Of a DNA stretch of 64,000 nucleotides, positions 25,253 to 34,694 are shown one piece after another. Origin of the DNA: Iamia majanohamensis (GTDB taxonomy: Bacteria; Actinomycetota; Acidimicrobiia; Acidimicrobiales; Iamiaceae). The position numbers were made by a program, and so were the translations under genes. The notes below the pieces were generated by a model, which was given only the letters and a program-made list of their open reading frames with translations, had not been told where the DNA came from and did no database searches. The stretch lies in assembly GCF_028532485.1 (NCBI RefSeq), contig NZ_CP116942.1:1922001-1986000 (forward strand), in the 5' to 3' direction. Every line of letters begins with the position of its first letter. The first letter of the stretch is position 1.

Positions 25253-28150
25253 TCAGGCGACGACGAAGTTGACCATGCGGCCGGGGACGACGACGACCTT
25301 GCGGACGGTCGCGCCGTCGAGGAGGGCCGCCACCTTCTCGTCGGCCCGGGCGGCGGCCTCCATGGCCTCCTGGTCGGCGTCGGCGGCGACCGAGATGCGG
25401 CCCCGGACCTTGCCGTTGACCTGCACCGGGACCTCGACGACGTCGTCGACCAGCCAGGCCTCGTCGGCCTCCGGGTATGCGGCATGGGCGAGCGAGCCCT
25501 CGTGGCCCAGCCGCGACCACAGCTCCTCGGCCGCGTGGGGGGCGAGCGGCGCCATCAGCAGCACCAGGGCGACGGCCACCTCCCGGGGGACGCCGCCGTC
25601 GGGGTGGGCCGAGGTGAGGTGGTTGGTCAGCTCGGTGATGCGGGCGATGGAGGTGTTGAACCGCAGCGTGTCCATGCCGTCGCGCACCGAGGCGGTGGTG
25701 CGGTGGAGCACCCGCCGGGTGTCGTCGGACGGCTCGACGTCGGCCACCCGCACCTCGCCGGTGTCCTCGTCGACCACCAGCCGCCAGATGCGCTGGAGCA
25801 GGCGGAACAGGCCGACGACCGCGGTGTCGTCCCACGGCCGGCTCTGGTCGAGCGGCCCGCTGAACATCTCGTAGAGGCGCAGGGTGTCGGCGCCGTAGCG
25901 GGCGCACATCTCGTCGGGGGCGACCGCGTTCTTGCGGGACTTGCCCATGCGGCCCAGCTGGCGCCGGACCTCCTGGCCGTCGTGGAGGTAGCGCCCGTCC
26001 TCCTCGACCACCTCGGAGGCCTCGACGTAGAAGCCCCGGTCGTCGACGTACTCGTAGGCCTGGATGAGGCCCTGGTTGAACAGGCGACGGAACGGCTCCG
26101 ACGACGACACGTGGCCCAGGTCGAACAGGACCTTGTGCCAGAAGCGGGCGTAGAGCAGGTGCAGCACGGCGTGCTCGACGCCGCCGACGTAGAGGTCGAC
26201 GCCGCCGACGTCGTCGTCGGTCTGCGGGCCCATCCAGTAGCGCTCGTTCTCGGGGGCGACGAGGGCCTCGTCGTTCGTCGGGTCCAGGTAGCGCAGCTCG
26301 TACCAGCAGGACCCGGCCCAGTTGGGCATGGTGTTCAGCTCGCGGCGGTAGGTGGCCTCGCCGTCGCCCAGGTCGAGGGTGACGGTGCCCCAGCCCTCGA
26401 CCCGACCCAGCGGCGGCTCGGGCTCGGAGTCCTCCCGGTCGGAGGTGGTCGGGGTGAAGTCGTCCATCGGCGGCAGCTCGAGCGGCAGCTGGTCCTCGGG
26501 CAGGGCCCGGGGCTCGCCGTCGTCGCCGAACACGATGGGGAAGGGCTCGCCCCAGTAGCGCTGACGGCTGAACAGCCAGTCCCGCAGCTTGTACTGGACC
26601 GTGGCCTCGCCCCGGCCGGCGGCCTCCAGCCAGGTGGTGATGGCGGCCTTGGCCGCGTCGACCCCCAGGCCGTCGAGGGTCACGTCGTCGTTGGCCGAGG
26701 CCATGGCCACGCCGGGGCCGACGTAGGCCTCGGGCCAGTCCTCCGCCGGGGCGTCGGCGGCGACGTCGTGCTCGGCCCGCCACGCCTCCGAGGGCTCGAC
26801 CACGCCGGTGACGGGCAGGTCGAAGGCCCGGGCGAACTCCAGGTCGCGGTGGTCGTGGGCGGGCACGGCCATGATCGCCCCGGTGCCGTAGCCCATCAGC
26901 ACGTAGTCGGCCACGAACACGGGGATCTCGGCCCCGTCGACCGGGTTGGTGGCGGTGGTGCCGGTGAAGACACCGGTCTTGGCCCGGTCGCCGGCCTGGC
27001 GGTCCATGTCCGAGCGGCGGCTGGCCTCCTTCACGTAGGAGCCCACCGCGTCGGCGGGGGTGGCCGAACCGCCGGTCCACGCCGGGGGGGTGCCGTCGGG
27101 CCAGGCCTCGGCGGTCAGGGCGTCGACCAGCGGGTGCTCGGGGGCGACGACCACGTAGGTGGCGCCGAACAGCGTGTCGGGGCGGGTGGTGAAGACCTCC
27201 AGGTCGCCGGCCGGGGTGGCGAAGCGGACCCGGGCGCCGGTGGAGCGGCCGATCCAGTTGCGCTGCTGGGTCTTGATGGCGTCGGACCAGTCGAGGCGGT
27301 CGAGGTCGTCGAGCAGCCGGTCGGCGTAGGCGGTGATGCGCAGCATCCACTGCTCCATCGGGCGCCGGAAGACCGGGAAGTTGCCCCGCTCGGAGCGGCC
27401 GTCGGCGGTGACCTCCTCGTTCGACAGCACCGTGCCCAGCCCCGGGCACCAGTTGACGGGGACCTCGGCCAGGTAGGCCAGGCGGTGGGCGTTGACCACC
27501 TTCCGCCGCCCGGTCGCGTCGAGCGCGGACCACGGCGTGCCCGACGGGTTGGTGCCGGGGGCGGGCTGGCGGGTGCCGGCATCGAGCTCGGCCGCCAGCT
27601 CGCGCACCGGACGGGCCCGGTCGGCGTCGGCGTCGTACCAGCTGTCGAACAGCTGGAGGAAGATCCACTGGGTCCACCGGTAGAACTCGGGGTCGGTGGT
27701 GGCCACGGACCGCCGGGGGTCGTGGGCCAGGCCCAGGCGCCGCAGCTGGCGGCGCATGTTGGCGATGTTGGCCTCGGTCGTGACCCGGGGGTGGGTGTTG
27801 GTCTGCAGGGCGTACTGCTCGGCGGGCAGGCCGAAGGCGTCGTAGCCCATGGTGTGGATGACGTTGTGGCCGGTCATCCGCAGGTAGCGGGCGTAGACGT
27901 CGGTGCCGATGAACCCCAGCGGGTGGCCCACGTGGAGGCCCACGCCGGAGGGGTAGGGGAACATGTCGAGGACGTAGCGCTTGGGCAGGCCGGCGACGGC
28001 GTCGAACCCGTCGGCCAGGTCGCCCACCGGGTTGGGGGCGTGGAAGGTGCCCTCGGCCTCCCAGCGGTCCTGCCAGGTGGCCTCGATGGTGTTCGCCAGC
28101 GCGGCCGAGTAGCGGTGCGCGGGCTGGTCGGGCTCGGGGGTCTCGGCCAT
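25253..28150 (-). CDS. leuS: Leucyl-tRNA synthetase
   Basis: 965 residues from ATG 28150. The HIGH motif is HVGH (residues 73-76) in [17 protein letters not shown], and the KMSKS loop is GRMGKSRKN. The CP1 editing domain ([33 protein letters not shown]) and the C-terminal [11 protein letters not shown] complete the bacterial type. TACCGT lies 7 nt before ATG 28150 and overlaps the upstream GTG 28159, so I take the ATG as a leaderless start. The GTG would add three residues and has a nearby GGAG. Full length and intact. Confidence 0.97.
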   Translation of the reverse strand: MAETPEPDQPAHRYSAALANTIEATWQDRWEAEGTFHAPNPVGDLADGFDAVAGLPKRYVLDMFPYPSGVGLHVGHPLGFIGTDVYARYLRMTGHNVIHTMGYDAFGLPAEQYALQTNTHPRVTTEANIANMRRQLRRLGLAHDPRRSVATTDPEFYRWTQWIFLQLFDSWYDADADRARPVRELAAELDAGTRQPAPGTNPSGTPWSALDATGRRKVVNAHRLAYLAEVPVNWCPGLGTVLSNEEVTADGRSERGNFPVFRRPMEQWMLRITAYADRLLDDLDRLDWSDAIKTQQRNWIGRSTGARVRFATPAGDLEVFTTRPDTLFGATYVVVAPEHPLVDALTAEAWPDGTPPAWTGGSATPADAVGSYVKEASRRSDMDRQAGDRAKTGVFTGTTATNPVDGAEIPVFVADYVLMGYGTGAIMAVPAHDHRDLEFARAFDLPVTGVVEPSEAWRAEHDVAADAPAEDWPEAYVGPGVAMASANDDVTLDGLGVDAAKAAITTWLEAAGRGEATVQYKLRDWLFSRQRYWGEPFPIVFGDDGEPRALPEDQLPLELPPMDDFTPTTSDREDSEPEPPLGRVEGWGTVTLDLGDGEATYRRELNTMPNWAGSCWYELRYLDPTNDEALVAPENERYWMGPQTDDDVGGVDLYVGGVEHAVLHLLYARFWHKVLFDLGHVSSSEPFRRLFNQGLIQAYEYVDDRGFYVEASEVVEEDGRYLHDGQEVRRQLGRMGKSRKNAVAPDEMCARYGADTLRLYEMFSGPLDQSRPWDDTAVVGLFRLLQRIWRLVVDEDTGEVRVADVEPSDDTRRVLHRTTASVRDGMDTLRFNTSIARITELTNHLTSAHPDGGVPREVAVALVLLMAPLAPHAAEELWSRLGHEGSLAHAAYPEADEAWLVDDVVEVPVQVNGKVRGRISVAADADQEAMEAAARADEKVAALLDGATVRKVVVVPGRMVNFVVA

Positions 28151-28157
28151 GTCTCGC

Positions 28158-28163
28158 ACGGTA
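28158..28163 (-). promoter_or_regulatory. -10 box of leaderless leuS
   Basis: On the minus strand TACCGT is 7 nt before ATG 28150. This decides between the ATG and the nearby GTG 28159, which lies inside the box. Confidence 0.45.
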
Positions 28164-28263
28164 CTCCGGGGCCCTCTCGGCCCCGTAGGCCGTTGGCGTC
28201 ACCCCCGTCGGCCGTCGGCCGTCGGCTCGGCCCGCCGTCCCGTGCCGGCCCCACCCCTCGTGG

Positions 28264-28305
28264 TGGCACGCGAACACGACGGTTCCTAGTACCGAACGCG
28301 TGCCA
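28264..28305. repeat. Palindromic repeat family B, copy 1
   Basis: 42 nt with ends TGGCACGCG/CGCGTGCCA and interior AACACGACGGTT plus TACCGA; followed by CTTCGC. It lies in the 280-nt gap upstream of leuS. Confidence 0.9.
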
Positions 28306-28357
28306 CTTCGCTCGGGGAGGGGCGAAGGGGGCGGCGGTCGGGGTGCTCCCTGCGTAC

Positions 28358-28399
28358 TGGCACGCGAACACGACGGTTGCCGGTACCGATCGCGTGCCA
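28358..28399. repeat. Palindromic repeat family B, copy 2
   Basis: 42 nt, identical to copy 1 except near the centre and one base before the right arm; also followed by CTTCGC. It is 31 nt beyond the stop of the GT-C gene. Confidence 0.9.
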
Positions 28400-28430
28400 C
28401 TTCGCCTGGGGGAGGGCCCGGCGGGGGCGG

Positions 28431-30854
28431 TCAGGGGGGTGGGGTGGTGACGGGGCCGGCGACGAGGACGGTGCGGCCCTGGCGGGTGGCGCCGGGGCGC
28501 CCGGTGAGGCGGGAGCGCAGCACGAGGTCGTCCTCGGCGCTCACCGACACCTGCGGGGTGGCCCGGAGGGGGGTGAGGACCGACCCGGCCGGTGCGACCA
28601 GCCACAGCGCCCGGCCCTCGGCCGCCCAGGCCGCGGCCAGGTCGGCCACCGTGGCCGGGTCCGGCCCCGCAGGGTCGACCACGCCCCCGACGGGTCGGTC
28701 GCAGGTGCTGGTGAGGGCCGGCACCCAGCCCTCGGCGGGGATGGCCACGGTGAGCAGGGCGGCGTCGGCGGGCACCTGGTCGCAGAGGTCGCGGACCATG
28801 GCCAGCTCGTCGGTGTGGTGCTGCATCCGCACCAGCGGGGCCAGCACCACGAGCGGGTGGACCACCATGGCCCCGGCCACCACCACGGCGGCCACGGCCC
28901 CGGCCGGCGCCCACCGGTCGTTCCGACCTCGGCGGTCCCACAGCCAGCGGGCGCACCAGGCGGCCGCGACCAGGACGCCGGGGAGCACGGCGGGGAGGAA
29001 GCGGCGGCTGGCCCAGGGGTGGTCGGGGTAGATCGACGGCCGGGCCAGGTAGAGCACGAGGGGCGGGACGACCACCGCCGCCAGCAGGGCCTCGACCCGC
29101 ACCCGACGCCCCCGCAGCCAGCGGGCGACGAGCAGCGCCCCGCCGACCGCGGCGGCCGCCACCGCGACCGCCCCCAGGTACCAGACCAGCCAGCGCCCGG
29201 AGAGCTCGGCGTAGGTGCGGCCGGGGTCGATGGGCTCGCCCTCGGCGGCCTGGAGCCCGGCGGTGATGGCCGACGGGGGCAGCTCGGCGCCCGAGGGGAA
29301 CGCCGGGCGCACGACGACGGCCAGGAACGCCAGCACCACCACCGCCGCGCCGCCGGCGACGGCCCAGGCCCGGGGCGCGACCCACGGCTCCCGCACCGGC
29401 CCGAGCTCCCCCGCCGTGGTCCCCTCGTCCGCAGCGGCGGCACCGGTGCGGGGCTGGCCCGGACCGACCTCGGGGTCACCCGTGCCGTCCGCCCTGCCTG
29501 CGACCGGATCGCTCGCCGCCACCGGCGGTGGCTCGTCCCCCCCGATCTGCGGGGGGCGCAGTGGTGGGGTGTCACGGGCGGCGGCGACGCCCGGGACGTC
29601 CGCGTCCCGCCGCCGGACTGCGGGGGTCGCGCTCCGTCGCCGGCCGGCGACGCGGTCGGCGGTGGCCCGGATGCGGTCGGGGCCGAGGACGGCCACGGCG
29701 CCGACGACGGCCAGGCCGGCGGCGGGGAGGGCGGCCTGGCCCAGGGTCTCGGCCAGGTGGGCGTCGAGGTAGGCCTCGGACCGCAGCCGGCCGTCGGCCA
29801 GCCCGGCCAGCCAGCCGAGGGCGGCGGGGACGGCGGCGGCCACCGCCACCCGGGCCCGGCGCCCGCCCTCCCCGTCGGCCCGGCCCCGGGCGACCACGGC
29901 CCACAGGCCCACGACCAGCACCAGTCCGCCCACGGTGACGAGGCCGTCGATGCGGGCCATGGTGGCGGCGCCGAGGGCGGCCCCGGCCACGACCGCCCGG
30001 GTGGGGGAGCGGTCGGCGAGGGCCCCGTCCAGGGCCCACAGGCCCCCCATGACCAGGGCGAACAGGGGCCACTCGGAGTACAGGTCGCGGCTGGCGTGGG
30101 CGAAGGGCAGCGACGCCCCGAGGGCCACGCCCACCACCAGGGCGAGCGGGGCCCCCACCACCCGTCGGGCCAGGGCCATGAGCAGCAGGAGCCCGCACCC
30201 GGCCAGCAGCGGCGCCACGCGCAGCATGAGGGCATCGCCGCCGAGCCACCCCAGGGCCCCGGCCTGCACCGGCAGGAGGTGCAGGCCCTGGAAGCCGCGG
30301 ACGCCGTCGCCGAGGGGCGGTTGGGCCGGGGTGCGCTCGATGACGCCGGGCACGGCGCCGAAGGGCCCGGCAGGGGGCGCCACGACGAGGTCGCCCTGGC
30401 TGCGGACGTGGGTGGCGGTGGTGACGTAGATGCCGGGGTCCCGGTCGACCACGGCGTGGGCGTTGGTGAAGACGAGGCCGGGGGCGGCGGCCAGGGCGGC
30501 GACGAGGAGGGCGGCGGGGAGGAACCAGCGGGGCGCGTCGGCGTCGGGTGCCACCGGCCGGTCGGGGCGCCACAGCCAGAGGAGCACCCCGGCGACCACG
30601 GCGACGAGCGGCAGCCCGAACCAGGGCCGGAACGACCCCACCACGGCCAGCGGGACGAGCGCGGCGGAGGCGGTCAGCCCGCACACGAGCACGGCGGGGA
30701 CGGCGGCGGCGACCCGCCCGGCCGCGGCTCGGCCGTCGGCGGTCGCGGGCCGGGCCTGGGACCGCACCCTGGTGGGGGCGGTGGACCCGGCCGATCGGCC
30801 CGGTGGGGCCTCCACCGGGCCGGGCCCGGCCACCACTGGCCGGTCGCTCGCCAC
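28431..30854 (-). CDS. GT-C-type membrane protein (putative polyprenyl-linked sugar glycosyltransferase)
   Basis: 807 residues from GTG 30854, supported by TAGCGT 7 nt upstream; the frame continues across the divergent gene but is not coding there. There are about 10-12 membrane helices. The first outer loop carries the acidic pair in HAVVDRDPGIYVTTA, as expected for GT-C enzymes that use polyprenyl-phosphate sugars. A hydrophilic insertion of ~90 residues lies in the middle, and an extracytoplasmic region with three Cys follows the last helix. Cell-envelope glycosylation is the likely field; donor and acceptor are unknown. It is divergent from another GT-C-like gene. Confidence 0.85.
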   Translation of the reverse strand: MASDRPVVAGPGPVEAPPGRSAGSTAPTRVRSQARPATADGRAAAGRVAAAVPAVLVCGLTASAALVPLAVVGSFRPWFGLPLVAVVAGVLLWLWRPDRPVAPDADAPRWFLPAALLVAALAAAPGLVFTNAHAVVDRDPGIYVTTATHVRSQGDLVVAPPAGPFGAVPGVIERTPAQPPLGDGVRGFQGLHLLPVQAGALGWLGGDALMLRVAPLLAGCGLLLLMALARRVVGAPLALVVGVALGASLPFAHASRDLYSEWPLFALVMGGLWALDGALADRSPTRAVVAGAALGAATMARIDGLVTVGGLVLVVGLWAVVARGRADGEGGRRARVAVAAAVPAALGWLAGLADGRLRSEAYLDAHLAETLGQAALPAAGLAVVGAVAVLGPDRIRATADRVAGRRRSATPAVRRRDADVPGVAAARDTPPLRPPQIGGDEPPPVAASDPVAGRADGTGDPEVGPGQPRTGAAAADEGTTAGELGPVREPWVAPRAWAVAGGAAVVVLAFLAVVVRPAFPSGAELPPSAITAGLQAAEGEPIDPGRTYAELSGRWLVWYLGAVAVAAAAVGGALLVARWLRGRRVRVEALLAAVVVPPLVLYLARPSIYPDHPWASRRFLPAVLPGVLVAAAWCARWLWDRRGRNDRWAPAGAVAAVVVAGAMVVHPLVVLAPLVRMQHHTDELAMVRDLCDQVPADAALLTVAIPAEGWVPALTSTCDRPVGGVVDPAGPDPATVADLAAAWAAEGRALWLVAPAGSVLTPLRATPQVSVSAEDDLVLRSRLTGRPGATRQGRTVLVAGPVTTPPP

Positions 30855-30861
30855 GGCGCGG

Positions 30862-30867
30862 ACGCTA
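30862..30867 (-). promoter_or_regulatory. -10 box of the minus-strand GT-C gene
   Basis: TAGCGT on the minus strand stands 7 nt before GTG 30854. The opposing promoter box (30971-30976) lies about 104 nt away, so both genes are served by this gap. Confidence 0.45.
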
Positions 30868-30970
30868 CTCGTCCCGCCCCGAGGGCCCGGGTGGGTCCCG
30901 CGCCGCCGAGGCGGGGTCGGCCCGGGCCGGCGACGACGTGGGGCCCAGGTCGCGGGCCGGGGGCGAGCGG

Positions 30971-30976
30971 TAGGGT
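30971..30976 (+). promoter_or_regulatory. -10 box upstream of the plus-strand GT-C gene
   Basis: TAGGGT is followed after 8 nt by ATC 30985, in frame with the gene. The spacing is that of leaderless starts here, but the codon is ATC. Confidence 0.4.
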
Positions 30977-31044
30977 CCGCGGCCATCGACTCGACGGCGC
31001 GGGCGGGACCCTGGGGCTGGCGGGGGTGGGCCACCCTCACCCTG

Positions 31045-32757
31045 GTGACGGCCGTCGTGGTCGCCCTCCACCTGGTGCTGGACCGGTCGGCGGGACCGTC
31101 GATCACGGCCGACGAGGCCGGCTACCTGGGCAACGCCCGGTGGCTCGCGGGCCAGGATCCCGTGCTCTCCATCGCTCGCAGCCCCTTCTACGGCTGGGGG
31201 TACGCCGCCGTCCTGGCCCCCGTCCACTGGGTCGTGGACGACCCTGGCCTCCGCTGGGACGCGATCCTGGCCGTCAACGCCCTGCTGCTCGGCGCGCTGG
31301 TCCCGCTCCTGCACGCCGTCGGACGGCGGATCCTCGACCTCCGGCCGATGCCGGCCCTGGTGGCCTCGGTGGTCGCCGCCCTGGGCCCGGGCGTGGTCGG
31401 CACCGGTGCCGCCGCCGTGGCCGAGAACCTCTCGCTGCCCCTCGCGGTCGTGGCCGTCCTGGCCCTCCACGCCAGCGTGGCGTCGTCGCGATGGTGGGCG
31501 CGCGTGGCGTTCGGCCCGGTGGTCGCCGCCCTGTACGCCACCCACCCCCGGTTCGCGCCGGTCGTCGTGGTGGTCGCCGTCGCCTTGGTCGTGGCCCTGG
31601 TGGTCGGGCCGCTGGCGCGGGGGGTGGCGCTGGCGAACCTGGTCGGCCTCGGCCTCGGGGTGGCCGGCGTGCGGCTGGTGGACCGGCTCCTGGTCGAGGC
31701 CCGCTGGCTGCAGGTCGACCGCATCGAGGGCGGCCGCGAGGCCGTGGTCTCGCAGCTGACCACGGCCGACGGGCTCCAGGAGGTGGTCCGGTCGACGTTG
31801 GGCCAGGGCTGGTACCTCGCCGTCGGCACCCTCGGCCTCACCCTCGTCGGTGTGGTCGCGGTGGCCGCCCTGGCGGCGGGGCGACCGCTGACGACGGCAG
31901 GTGGGGGGTCGCCGACGGTGGCGGCCCGGGTCGCAGCGGGCGGGACACTGGTCATGGCCCCGGCCCTGGCGGCCGTCTCGGTCTACTTCTTCGCCCGCAC
32001 CCAGGTCCGCGACGACCACCTCGTGTACGGGCGCCACAACGAGACCTTCGTGCCCCTCTGGCTCCTGGCCGGGGTGGCCACGGTGCTCGACCCCCGCTCC
32101 CGGGCCATCCTGGCCCGCACCCTGGCCGGCGCCGCGGCCGTCCTCGTCGCGGTGGCGGTGGCGACGGTGGTGCGCCTCGACCCCGTCGTCCACGGGGGCG
32201 ACTTCGCGGTGCGGGCCGTCCCCGCCCTGGCCCGGGTGCTGGAGGGACCGGCGGACGAGGTGTTCCTCCGCGGCTCGCTCGTCGCGGTCGTCGGCCTCGT
32301 CGTCGTGGGCCTGCTCGCGGTGGTCCTCCGCCGACCGGCCCTCGCGGTGGCGGTGGTCGCGGCCTGGCTGCTGTGGGTCGGGGTGGGGCGCGCCGACGAG
32401 GTCCGGGCCGAGACGGCGGACCGGTACCGGGGCTGGGAGGTGCCCGAGGCCCTCGACCGCCTCGGGGTGGAGGAGGCGGCCATCGATGCCCGGGCCGCCC
32501 CGAAGGCGGTGCTCACCTACCCGTTCGCCCTGCCCGAGGTCCGCTTCGTCCCCTACGTGCCCGACCGGGGAGCCCGTCCCGACACCGCCTTCGTGGTCGC
32601 CTCGGCGGCCGATGCCGACCTGGCCGACGCCGGCGGTCGGCTGGTGCTCGTCGACGAGCAGATGGCCGTGGGTGACGTCGACGCCCTCGGGGTGTGGGTG
32701 ATGCCCGGACCGGAGCAGGAGGCCCTCGCCGCCGCCGGTCGCCTCCGCCCGCCCTGA
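31045..32757 (+). CDS. GT-C-like polytopic membrane protein
   Basis: 570 residues counted from GTG 31045, the first ATG/GTG/TTG in frame after 30841. The open frame upstream encodes the first half of the first membrane helix (GWRGWATLTLVTAVVV), so the true start is probably at or near 30985, where an in-frame ATC follows a TAGGGT box. About ten helices follow. The first outer loop ITADEAGYLGNARWLAG has the acidic pair of GT-C glycosyltransferases, and ARWLQVDRIEGG follows a central helix. The C-terminal 120 residues are soluble. Likely an envelope glycosyltransferase; substrate unknown. Confidence 0.83.
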   Translation: MTAVVVALHLVLDRSAGPSITADEAGYLGNARWLAGQDPVLSIARSPFYGWGYAAVLAPVHWVVDDPGLRWDAILAVNALLLGALVPLLHAVGRRILDLRPMPALVASVVAALGPGVVGTGAAAVAENLSLPLAVVAVLALHASVASSRWWARVAFGPVVAALYATHPRFAPVVVVVAVALVVALVVGPLARGVALANLVGLGLGVAGVRLVDRLLVEARWLQVDRIEGGREAVVSQLTTADGLQEVVRSTLGQGWYLAVGTLGLTLVGVVAVAALAAGRPLTTAGGGSPTVAARVAAGGTLVMAPALAAVSVYFFARTQVRDDHLVYGRHNETFVPLWLLAGVATVLDPRSRAILARTLAGAAAVLVAVAVATVVRLDPVVHGGDFAVRAVPALARVLEGPADEVFLRGSLVAVVGLVVVGLLAVVLRRPALAVAVVAAWLLWVGVGRADEVRAETADRYRGWEVPEALDRLGVEEAAIDARAAPKAVLTYPFALPEVRFVPYVPDRGARPDTAFVVASAADADLADAGGRLVLVDEQMAVGDVDALGVWVMPGPEQEALAAAGRLRPP

Positions 32758-32840
32758 CGGCGACCGGCCGGGGCAGGGCGGCGCGGCGGGGCGGGATGAC
32801 GGGCACCTGACGGCCGGGAGTAACGCTCCCGGGGGGTGGG

Positions 32841-32846
32841 CAGTCT
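32841..32846 (+). promoter_or_regulatory. -10-like box of the acyl-AMP ligase gene
   Basis: CAGTCT lies 8 nt before GTG 32855, and no ribosome binding site is present. The hexamer deviates from TANNNT at the first base. Confidence 0.3.
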
Positions 32847-32854
32847 CACCTCGC

Positions 32855-34504
32855 GTGCTGACCCTCCCCTCCCGGATCGAGGCCGCCGCCCAGCGTGGGC
32901 GCGGCACCATCACCTTCCTCCAGGGCGACGACGCCGAGGCCGTGACCTGGGCCGACCTCCATGCCGACGCCCGGGGCATGGCCGCCGCCCTGCAGGCCCG
33001 GGGCATCGGCCCCGGCGACCACGTCGCCCTGCTCGGGCCCACGTCGCGCCCGCTGGTCACCGCCATCCAGGCCACCTGGCTGGCCGGCGCCACGGTGATG
33101 CTGCTGCCCCTGCCCATGCGGATGGGCTCGATCGAGGAGTTCGTCGACCAGACCCGCGCCCGCCTGCACCACAGCGACGCCGCCCTCGTCCTGCTCGACG
33201 AGCAGCTGGCCCCGTTCATCGAGGCCCGCCCCGACGACCCGCCGCTGGTCCCGCTGACCGAGCTGCGGGCCGACGGCGGCGCCTTCGTCGCCCCCCACAT
33301 CGACCCCGAGCGCCTGGCCGTCCTCCAGTTCACCAGCGGGTCGACGTCGGACCCGAAGGGCGTGATGCTCCCGCACCGGGCCCTCTGCGCCAACCTCGAC
33401 GCCATCATCGGGGCGACCGACTTCGACCCCGACGACGACGTCCTGCTGTCGTGGCTGCCGCTGTACCACGACATGGGCCTGGTCGGGATGCTGACCCTGC
33501 CCATGAGCACCGGTGGCGACCTGGCCCTGGCCGGCCCGCAGGACTTCATGGCCTCGCCCGCCCGCTGGGTGCGGTGGATGTCGGAGTTCGGGGCCACGGC
33601 CACGGCCGGGCCCAACTTCGCGTGGGTCCTGGCCACCCGGGCCATGCGCCGCCTCGACGGCCTCGACCTCTCCCGCATGCGCGTCGCCCTCAACGGGGCC
33701 GAGCCGGTCGACGCCGAGGCCATGGACGCCCTGGTCGAGGCGGGCGCCCCCCACGGCCTCGACGCCGGCGCCCTGTTCCCGGCCTTCGGCATGGCCGAGG
33801 TGTGCATCGCCGGCGCCTTCCCCCGCCCCGGCCAGGGGCTCCGCACCGACGTGGTCGATGCCCGGGTGCTCGAGACCGAGCGCTACGCCGCCCCGGTGGC
33901 CGACGAGGACGAGGGCGGCCGCCGCCTGGCCCTGCTGGGCCGGCCCGTCCCCGGCCTGGAGATGCGGGTGGTCGACCCCGAGACCGGCGCCCCCCGCCAC
34001 GACCGCGAGGTGGGCGAGCTCGAGATCCGGGGCTCGTCGGTGACGACCGGCTACTACCAGCGCCCCGACCTCTCCGACGCCACCTTCCGCGACGGCTGGC
34101 TGCGCACCGGCGACCTGGCCTACCTGGTCGACGGCGAGCTCGTCCTCTGCGGGCGCATCAAGGACATGATCATCGTCGGCGGCCGCAACGTCTTCCCCCA
34201 GGACGTGGAGAAGGCGGTGGGCGAGGTCGCCGGCGTGCGGCCCGGCAACGTGGTGGCCATCGGCGTCACCGGCCGCCGAGGGGCCGAGGAGGTGGTGGTG
34301 GTCGCCGAGGTGCGCGACGAGATCCCCGCCGCCCTGCGCGACCACGTCGCCGAGCGGGTCCGCACCAGCGTCGGCCTGGCCCCCCGCGACGTGGTCCTCG
34401 TCGCCGCCGGGACCCTGCCCAAGACCAGCTCGGGCAAGCTCCAGCGCTCGCTGTGCCGGGACAAGTACCTGGCCGCCGACCTGGTGGGCGTCGCCCCCGC
34501 CTGA
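32855..34504 (+). CDS. Fatty-acyl-AMP ligase / acyl-CoA synthetase-like enzyme
   Basis: 549 residues from GTG 32855. It is an ANL-superfamily adenylating enzyme: phosphate loop LQFTSGSTSDPKGVM, SWLPLYHDMGLVG, the adenine-binding ALNGAEP and FGMAEVCIAG, the DGWLRTGDLAYL motif, the hinge CGRIKDMIIVGGRNVFPQDVE, and C-terminal Lys in LPKTSSGKLQRS. LPLYHDMGLVG and NGAEP are typical of fatty-acyl-AMP ligases (FadD32-like), which hand acyl groups to carrier proteins. No carrier or polyketide synthase is nearby, so use as a CoA ligase remains possible. Confidence 0.92.
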   Translation: MLTLPSRIEAAAQRGRGTITFLQGDDAEAVTWADLHADARGMAAALQARGIGPGDHVALLGPTSRPLVTAIQATWLAGATVMLLPLPMRMGSIEEFVDQTRARLHHSDAALVLLDEQLAPFIEARPDDPPLVPLTELRADGGAFVAPHIDPERLAVLQFTSGSTSDPKGVMLPHRALCANLDAIIGATDFDPDDDVLLSWLPLYHDMGLVGMLTLPMSTGGDLALAGPQDFMASPARWVRWMSEFGATATAGPNFAWVLATRAMRRLDGLDLSRMRVALNGAEPVDAEAMDALVEAGAPHGLDAGALFPAFGMAEVCIAGAFPRPGQGLRTDVVDARVLETERYAAPVADEDEGGRRLALLGRPVPGLEMRVVDPETGAPRHDREVGELEIRGSSVTTGYYQRPDLSDATFRDGWLRTGDLAYLVDGELVLCGRIKDMIIVGGRNVFPQDVEKAVGEVAGVRPGNVVAIGVTGRRGAEEVVVVAEVRDEIPAALRDHVAERVRTSVGLAPRDVVLVAAGTLPKTSSGKLQRSLCRDKYLAADLVGVAPA

Positions 34505-34524
34505 CCCTCACCCTTCTCCTTCAC

Positions 34525-34578
34525 ATCGGCCCGACCCGGCCGATGGAGCGGGAGCAGCAGATCCGGCCTCGTGCCGGA
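34525..34578 (+). other. Two consecutive hairpins after the acyl-AMP ligase gene
   Basis: ATCGGCC-(6)-GGCCGAT (34525-34544) and TCCGGC-(5)-GCCGGA (34562-34578) are both perfect. With the larger hairpin at 34610-34639 they form a structured 115-nt stretch that could be a 3'-UTR or a small RNA. Confidence 0.4.
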
Positions 34579-34609
34579 GACACCGCGGAAGCAGACGTGC
34601 GATCCGCAC

Positions 34610-34639
34610 CCGGAGCCCCACAACGACGTGGGGCTCCGG
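34610..34639 (+). terminator. 12-bp hairpin terminator
   Basis: CCGGAGCCCCAC pairs perfectly with GTGGGGCTCCGG around AACGAC, 105 nt after the acyl-AMP ligase stop and before the promoter of the hydrolase. No T-run follows. Confidence 0.65.
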
Positions 34640-34681
34640 CGCGTCCGGCCCCGGTCGCGGCGGGGGGTGGGGCGGGCGGCC

Positions 34682-34687
34682 TACGGT
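34682..34687 (+). promoter_or_regulatory. -10 box of leaderless alpha/beta hydrolase gene
   Basis: TACGGT is 7 nt before GTG 34695, without a ribosome binding site. Confidence 0.45.
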
Positions 34688-34694
34688 CCCCGCC

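Noticed and set aside
25166-28450. 1094-codon open frame antisense to leuS
   Set aside because: leuS has all synthetase motifs. The antisense frame reads as Gly/Val/His-rich low-complexity sequence and also runs through two intergenic repeat families.
34525-34639. Hairpin cluster as SRP RNA or a known riboswitch
   Set aside because: The conserved SRP GGAA-type asymmetric loop context and cobalamin/TPP/SAM core sequences are not present; only generic stems are seen.
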